From an uncultured Bacilli bacterium (GTDB lineage: Bacteria > Bacillota_I > Bacilli_A > RF39 > UBA660), in assembly GCA_934148875.1 (NCBI GenBank), contig CAKPDJ010000018.1:1-25353 (forward strand): a DNA stretch of 25,353 nt, read 5' to 3'. This document shows positions 23,107 through 25,353 of the stretch, in pieces. Under the pieces are notes generated by a model. That model did not search any database and was not told the origin of the DNA. It saw nothing but the letters and a program-made list of their open reading frames with translations. Position 1 is the stretch's first letter. Each line of letters starts with the position of its first letter. Made by a program: the position numbers and the translations under genes.

Positions 23107-24129
23107 CTAGTCCTCCTTTTTACTTCTTAGTTGTCCACAAGCTGCACTAATATTACTACCATATTCTCTTCTTATGGTTACATTAATTCTATTCTTCTTT
23201 AGTATATCATAAAACCTAGAAATATTTAAAGATTTTGTTCTTTTATATGAAATATTATTTGTTTCATTATATGGTATTAGGTTAATATAACAGTTCATTC
23301 CTTTTACTAAATCAGAAAGTTCCTTAGCACATTTATCACTATCATTTACACCATCTAATAAAATATATTCAAAAGTAACACGACGATTAGTTTCTTTTAT
23401 ATATTCGTTCAAAGTCGCCATTAATACTTCGATTGGATAAGCTTTATTGATTGGCATAATACTATTTCTTATTTCATTATTGGGAGCATGTAAACTAATA
23501 GCAAGATTTACTTGATATGGTAATTTCATAAATTCTTTTATTTTTGGAACTACTCCACAGGTAGAAACAGTTATATGACGGCTACCTAGTTCTAAACCTT
23601 TAGGGTTATTTATTATTTCAATAAATTTTACTAAGTTATCATAGTTATCAAATGGTTCTCCAATACCCATTACTACAACATGACTAATTCTTTTACCACA
23701 TTCTTCTTCGACTAGGAGAATCTGTTCTATCATTTCGTGAGTTTCTAAATTACGAACTTTTTTAAGACGACCACTTTCACAAAACTTACATCCCATATTG
23801 CATCCAACTTGAGTAGAAATACATAAACTATTTCCATATATATGATTCATTAATACAGCTTCTACTTTTTCATCGTCTTTTAATTTAAATAGATACTTAT
23901 TAACATCAACATCGCGTTCTACTTTAGTAATGGAAACGGTTTTAATATCAAAGTCATTTTTAAGCATATCAATAATTTCTTTTTTTATATTAGTCATATC
24001 ATCGAATGATGATACTCTTTTACGATATAACCAATCAAAAACTTGCTGTCCTTTAAATTTTTTTTCATTTTTATTTATAAAGTATTCTTCCCAATCCTTT
24101 AGGGTAAGATTGTAAACATTATTTTTCAT
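23107..24129 (-). CDS. rlmN: 23S rRNA (adenine2503-C2)-methyltransferase RlmN
   Basis: A radical SAM enzyme that methylates A2503 of 23S rRNA and A37 of some tRNAs. The 340 residues contain the CxxxCxxC cluster motif as CNMGCKFC (about 109-116), GIGEPFDNYDN, RHITVSTCG, ISLHAPN and the C-terminal AACGQLR with the methyl-carrying Cys. The overall pattern is the RlmN type of Bacillota, not the resistance enzyme Cfr. The residues right after the cluster are ESGRL rather than the common ASTLGG or ATG, a local oddity. ATG 24129 follows AGGTGA by four bases. It is the first gene of the five-gene operon, with an extended -10 promoter close upstream. Confidence 0.94.
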   Translation of the reverse strand: MKNNVYNLTLKDWEEYFINKNEKKFKGQQVFDWLYRKRVSSFDDMTNIKKEIIDMLKNDFDIKTVSITKVERDVDVNKYLFKLKDDEKVEAVLMNHIYGNSLCISTQVGCNMGCKFCESGRLKKVRNLETHEMIEQILLVEEECGKRISHVVVMGIGEPFDNYDNLVKFIEIINNPKGLELGSRHITVSTCGVVPKIKEFMKLPYQVNLAISLHAPNNEIRNSIMPINKAYPIEVLMATLNEYIKETNRRVTFEYILLDGVNDSDKCAKELSDLVKGMNCYINLIPYNETNNISYKRTKSLNISRFYDILKKNRINVTIRREYGSNISAACGQLRSKKED

Positions 24130-24154
24130 ATATTCACCTGCTTATATATAATAG

Positions 24155-24163
24155 ATTATAACA
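24155..24163 (-). promoter_or_regulatory. Promoter of the rlmN-stp-prkC-rsgA-rpe operon
   Basis: TGTTATAAT on the minus strand (complement of 24155-24163) is a perfect extended -10, 25 bases before the rlmN start codon. The -35 position (AACAGA) lies in the upstream terminator and does not match consensus. Confidence 0.65.
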
Positions 24164-24164
24164 T

Positions 24165-24194
24165 AGAAAAAGATTATTCTGTTGAATAATCTTT
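24165..24194 (-). terminator. Terminator of the surface-protein gene
   Basis: A perfect 11-pair stem (24184-24194 with 24169-24179) with a four-base loop is followed by a short U-rich run in the minus-strand RNA. It lies 64 bases past the stop of the gene at the right edge and just ahead of the rlmN promoter. Confidence 0.7.
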
Positions 24195-24258
24195 AAATTT
24201 GTAAAAAAATGTAAAATATGGGTCAATGATGTTTTATTAAAAGTATAAATACTATAGC

Positions 24259-25353
24259 TTATTCAATTACGAATGGGTCAGAACTTGTTCCGGTTCCGGT
24301 TGCTTGAACATCTGATTTAAGATTGATTACAGGTCTTAATGTACCATCAGCATTAAAAACATAAAAATCAACAATACTAGCTGGTGAAACAGTTACTCTT
24401 CCACCTGCTATTCTTGCACTAATAACATCCACACCAGTGGCACTCATAGAACTGTAATCAGTATTATTATTTAGATAATAGCTATTGTTAACAATTCCAT
24501 AATACCCACCTGCATAGACCATCTCATCATAAGTAATTAAACCAATATTAGTATTAACTACTCCATAATCATTTCCATCGGTTTCACATCTAAAATTTGG
24601 AATATAATCTGTATAAACAGTGGTTATAGCATTTCCAGATGAATAATTAGAGGCATATTTTACTTTTGCCTGTTCACAAAAGTAATTCCCACTTACTACT
24701 TTTGAAGATAAACTATTATCATTTCCTATATTATCATTGTACCAATTATCAAGAGTAGTTTTTGCTACACTATTTGAATAATACATATAAATATAGCTGT
24801 TATATTTTGTGTTAAATACATATTTAGTATTATTATTAATACCGTCTTGCATTATTAAACGTATTGTTCCATCTTCATTTATTCTAACTATTCTCCATGT
24901 CTGTCCTGCAAATGATACATAATTATTAGTAACATTTCCTCTAAAATAATATGTTGATTTCCCACTATTTGTAGCAGTTGATTTATATAATCCATCTTCA
25001 TCACCTGCTTTTAAACTGGTTGTTGTTAGAGTTGGATCTTCATCTAAAACTTCAAATTGTTTCCCAAATATTGATATATTTTGTAATGCTCTTTTTCTAT
25101 TAACCTTAACAGTATATGTCTTTTCATCTCCATTTTCTGCTAATGTTTTTATTATAAATGTATTATCTCCTACTGATAGACTCTTTGTTCCTAATCCACT
25201 TATCTTTGTAGTATCACTTGTTGCACTTCCTGTTATTATTGTTGTATCAACATTATTATTAACACTACAGCTATATTCTTCTATACTACTATCAAATGCT
25301 GGCTCTAATGTACATCCTGTTAATTCTAGACTTGCTAGTGTTGTATCTGTATT
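24259..25353 (-). CDS. Secreted surface protein with cadherin-like domain, C-terminal part (gene runs off right edge)
   Basis: The frame is open through to the right edge, 364 residues without the N-terminus; the internal Met near 24852 is not the start. The first about 80 residues form a cadherin-like beta-sandwich (Cadherin_5-type) domain: LASLELTGCTLEPAFDSSI, then EYSCSV, TKISGLGTKSL, and ending KTYTVKVNR. After a linker comes a larger C-terminal domain with FAGQTWRIVRINEDGTIRL, IGLITYDEMVYAGG (about two thirds along), ITVSPAS-like and GTLRPVINLKSDV, ending GTGTSSDPFVIE. I recall this domain from many surface proteins of uncultured gut Bacilli and Clostridia; it may be related to DUF6273. 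The protein is Asn/Tyr/Ser-rich, as expected for export, and has no LPxTG or membrane anchor at its C-terminus. Confidence 0.8.
   Translation of the reverse strand, partial: NTDTTLASLELTGCTLEPAFDSSIEEYSCSVNNNVDTTIITGSATSDTTKISGLGTKSLSVGDNTFIIKTLAENGDEKTYTVKVNRKRALQNISIFGKQFEVLDEDPTLTTTSLKAGDEDGLYKSTATNSGKSTYYFRGNVTNNYVSFAGQTWRIVRINEDGTIRLIMQDGINNNTKYVFNTKYNSYIYMYYSNSVAKTTLDNWYNDNIGNDNSLSSKVVSGNYFCEQAKVKYASNYSSGNAITTVYTDYIPNFRCETDGNDYGVVNTNIGLITYDEMVYAGGYYGIVNNSYYLNNNTDYSSMSATGVDVISARIAGGRVTVSPASIVDFYVFNADGTLRPVINLKSDVQATGTGTSSDPFVIE

Noticed and set aside
23107..24129. Cfr-type resistance methyltransferase
   Set aside because: The operon context and sequence blocks (GIGEPFDN, RHITVSTCG) match RlmN of Bacillota.
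24242..24253. Perfect 12-base palindrome AGTATAAATACT after the surface-protein gene
   Set aside because: It is A/T-only apart from two pairs and would leave a stem of only four or five pairs; the stronger hairpin at 24165-24194 is the better terminator.
1..25353. TGA read as Trp (Mollicutes code)
   Set aside because: All conserved proteins are open with TGA as stop and use TGG for Trp, so no reassignment is seen; only TGA avoidance is reported.
1..25353. CRISPR array, insertion-sequence ends, rRNA genes or a replication origin
   Set aside because: I found no repeated spacer pattern, transposase, rRNA sequence or DnaA-box cluster in the window.

Overview
The window is an AT-rich segment of a low-GC Bacillota chromosome. 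Evidence for this is a PolC-type replicase next to a separate DnaE, a PASTA-domain Ser/Thr kinase paired with a PP2C phosphatase, and the gene order rlmN-stp-prkC-rsgA-rpe with rpmB nearby, which is conserved in Bacilli and Clostridia. Complete peptidoglycan precursor genes (ddl, murF, murI) show a walled cell. The small reduced-looking proteins, heavy A/T codon bias and G/Y-rich micro-membrane protein fit an uncultured gut Bacilli lineage of the RF39/Mollicutes-neighbour type; this placement is an inference. All 22 readable stop codons are TAA or TAG and none is TGA.

Layout. Nearly everything is on the minus strand, so transcription runs from right to left; rpmB is the one plus-strand gene. 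Positions 1-about 980 look accessory: the N-terminal part of a serine recombinase (running off the left edge), its own promoter, a 23-residue leader ORF, an intrinsic terminator that overlaps that ORF, and a small unknown gene. Positions 1019-1206 hold tRNA-Thr(CGT) and tRNA-Lys(CTT). Next come a monocistronic Tam41-type CDP-diacylglycerol synthase (1286-2191), a cell-wall operon of alpha/beta hydrolase-murF-ddl (5819 to 2263, reading leftward), glutamate racemase murI, and two HAD phosphatases. The replication block runs from 8239 to 18380: polC, an unrecognised 276-residue protein, a BRO-N/DinD-like protein, a Nudix hydrolase and dnaE. A divergent region at 18381-18535 separates dnaE from rpmB. 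It is followed by a 55-residue YjcZ-like membrane protein. Then comes the rlmN-stp-prkC-rsgA-rpe operon (24129 to 18991, reading leftward). The right edge holds the C-terminal part of a secreted surface protein with a cadherin-like domain.

How the parts work together. The cell-wall genes supply D-Glu (MurI), D-Ala-D-Ala (Ddl) and the step that joins the dipeptide to the UDP-MurNAc tripeptide (MurF, here membrane-anchored). PrkC and Stp form the wall-sensing kinase/phosphatase switch. Tam41 feeds phospholipid synthesis. PolC and DnaE are the two replicases, and the Nudix and DinD-like genes behind dnaE suggest a replication-repair transcript. RlmN, RsgA and L28 serve ribosome function and assembly.

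The window is dense: no stretch longer than 300 bases lacks a gene or RNA. Many promoters are of the extended -10 type (TGn before the -10), and several genes use GGTGA-type Shine-Dalgarno sequences just ahead of ATG. I corrected four starts on this basis (the small gene at 871, ddl, the Cof-type phosphatase, and the BRO-N gene).
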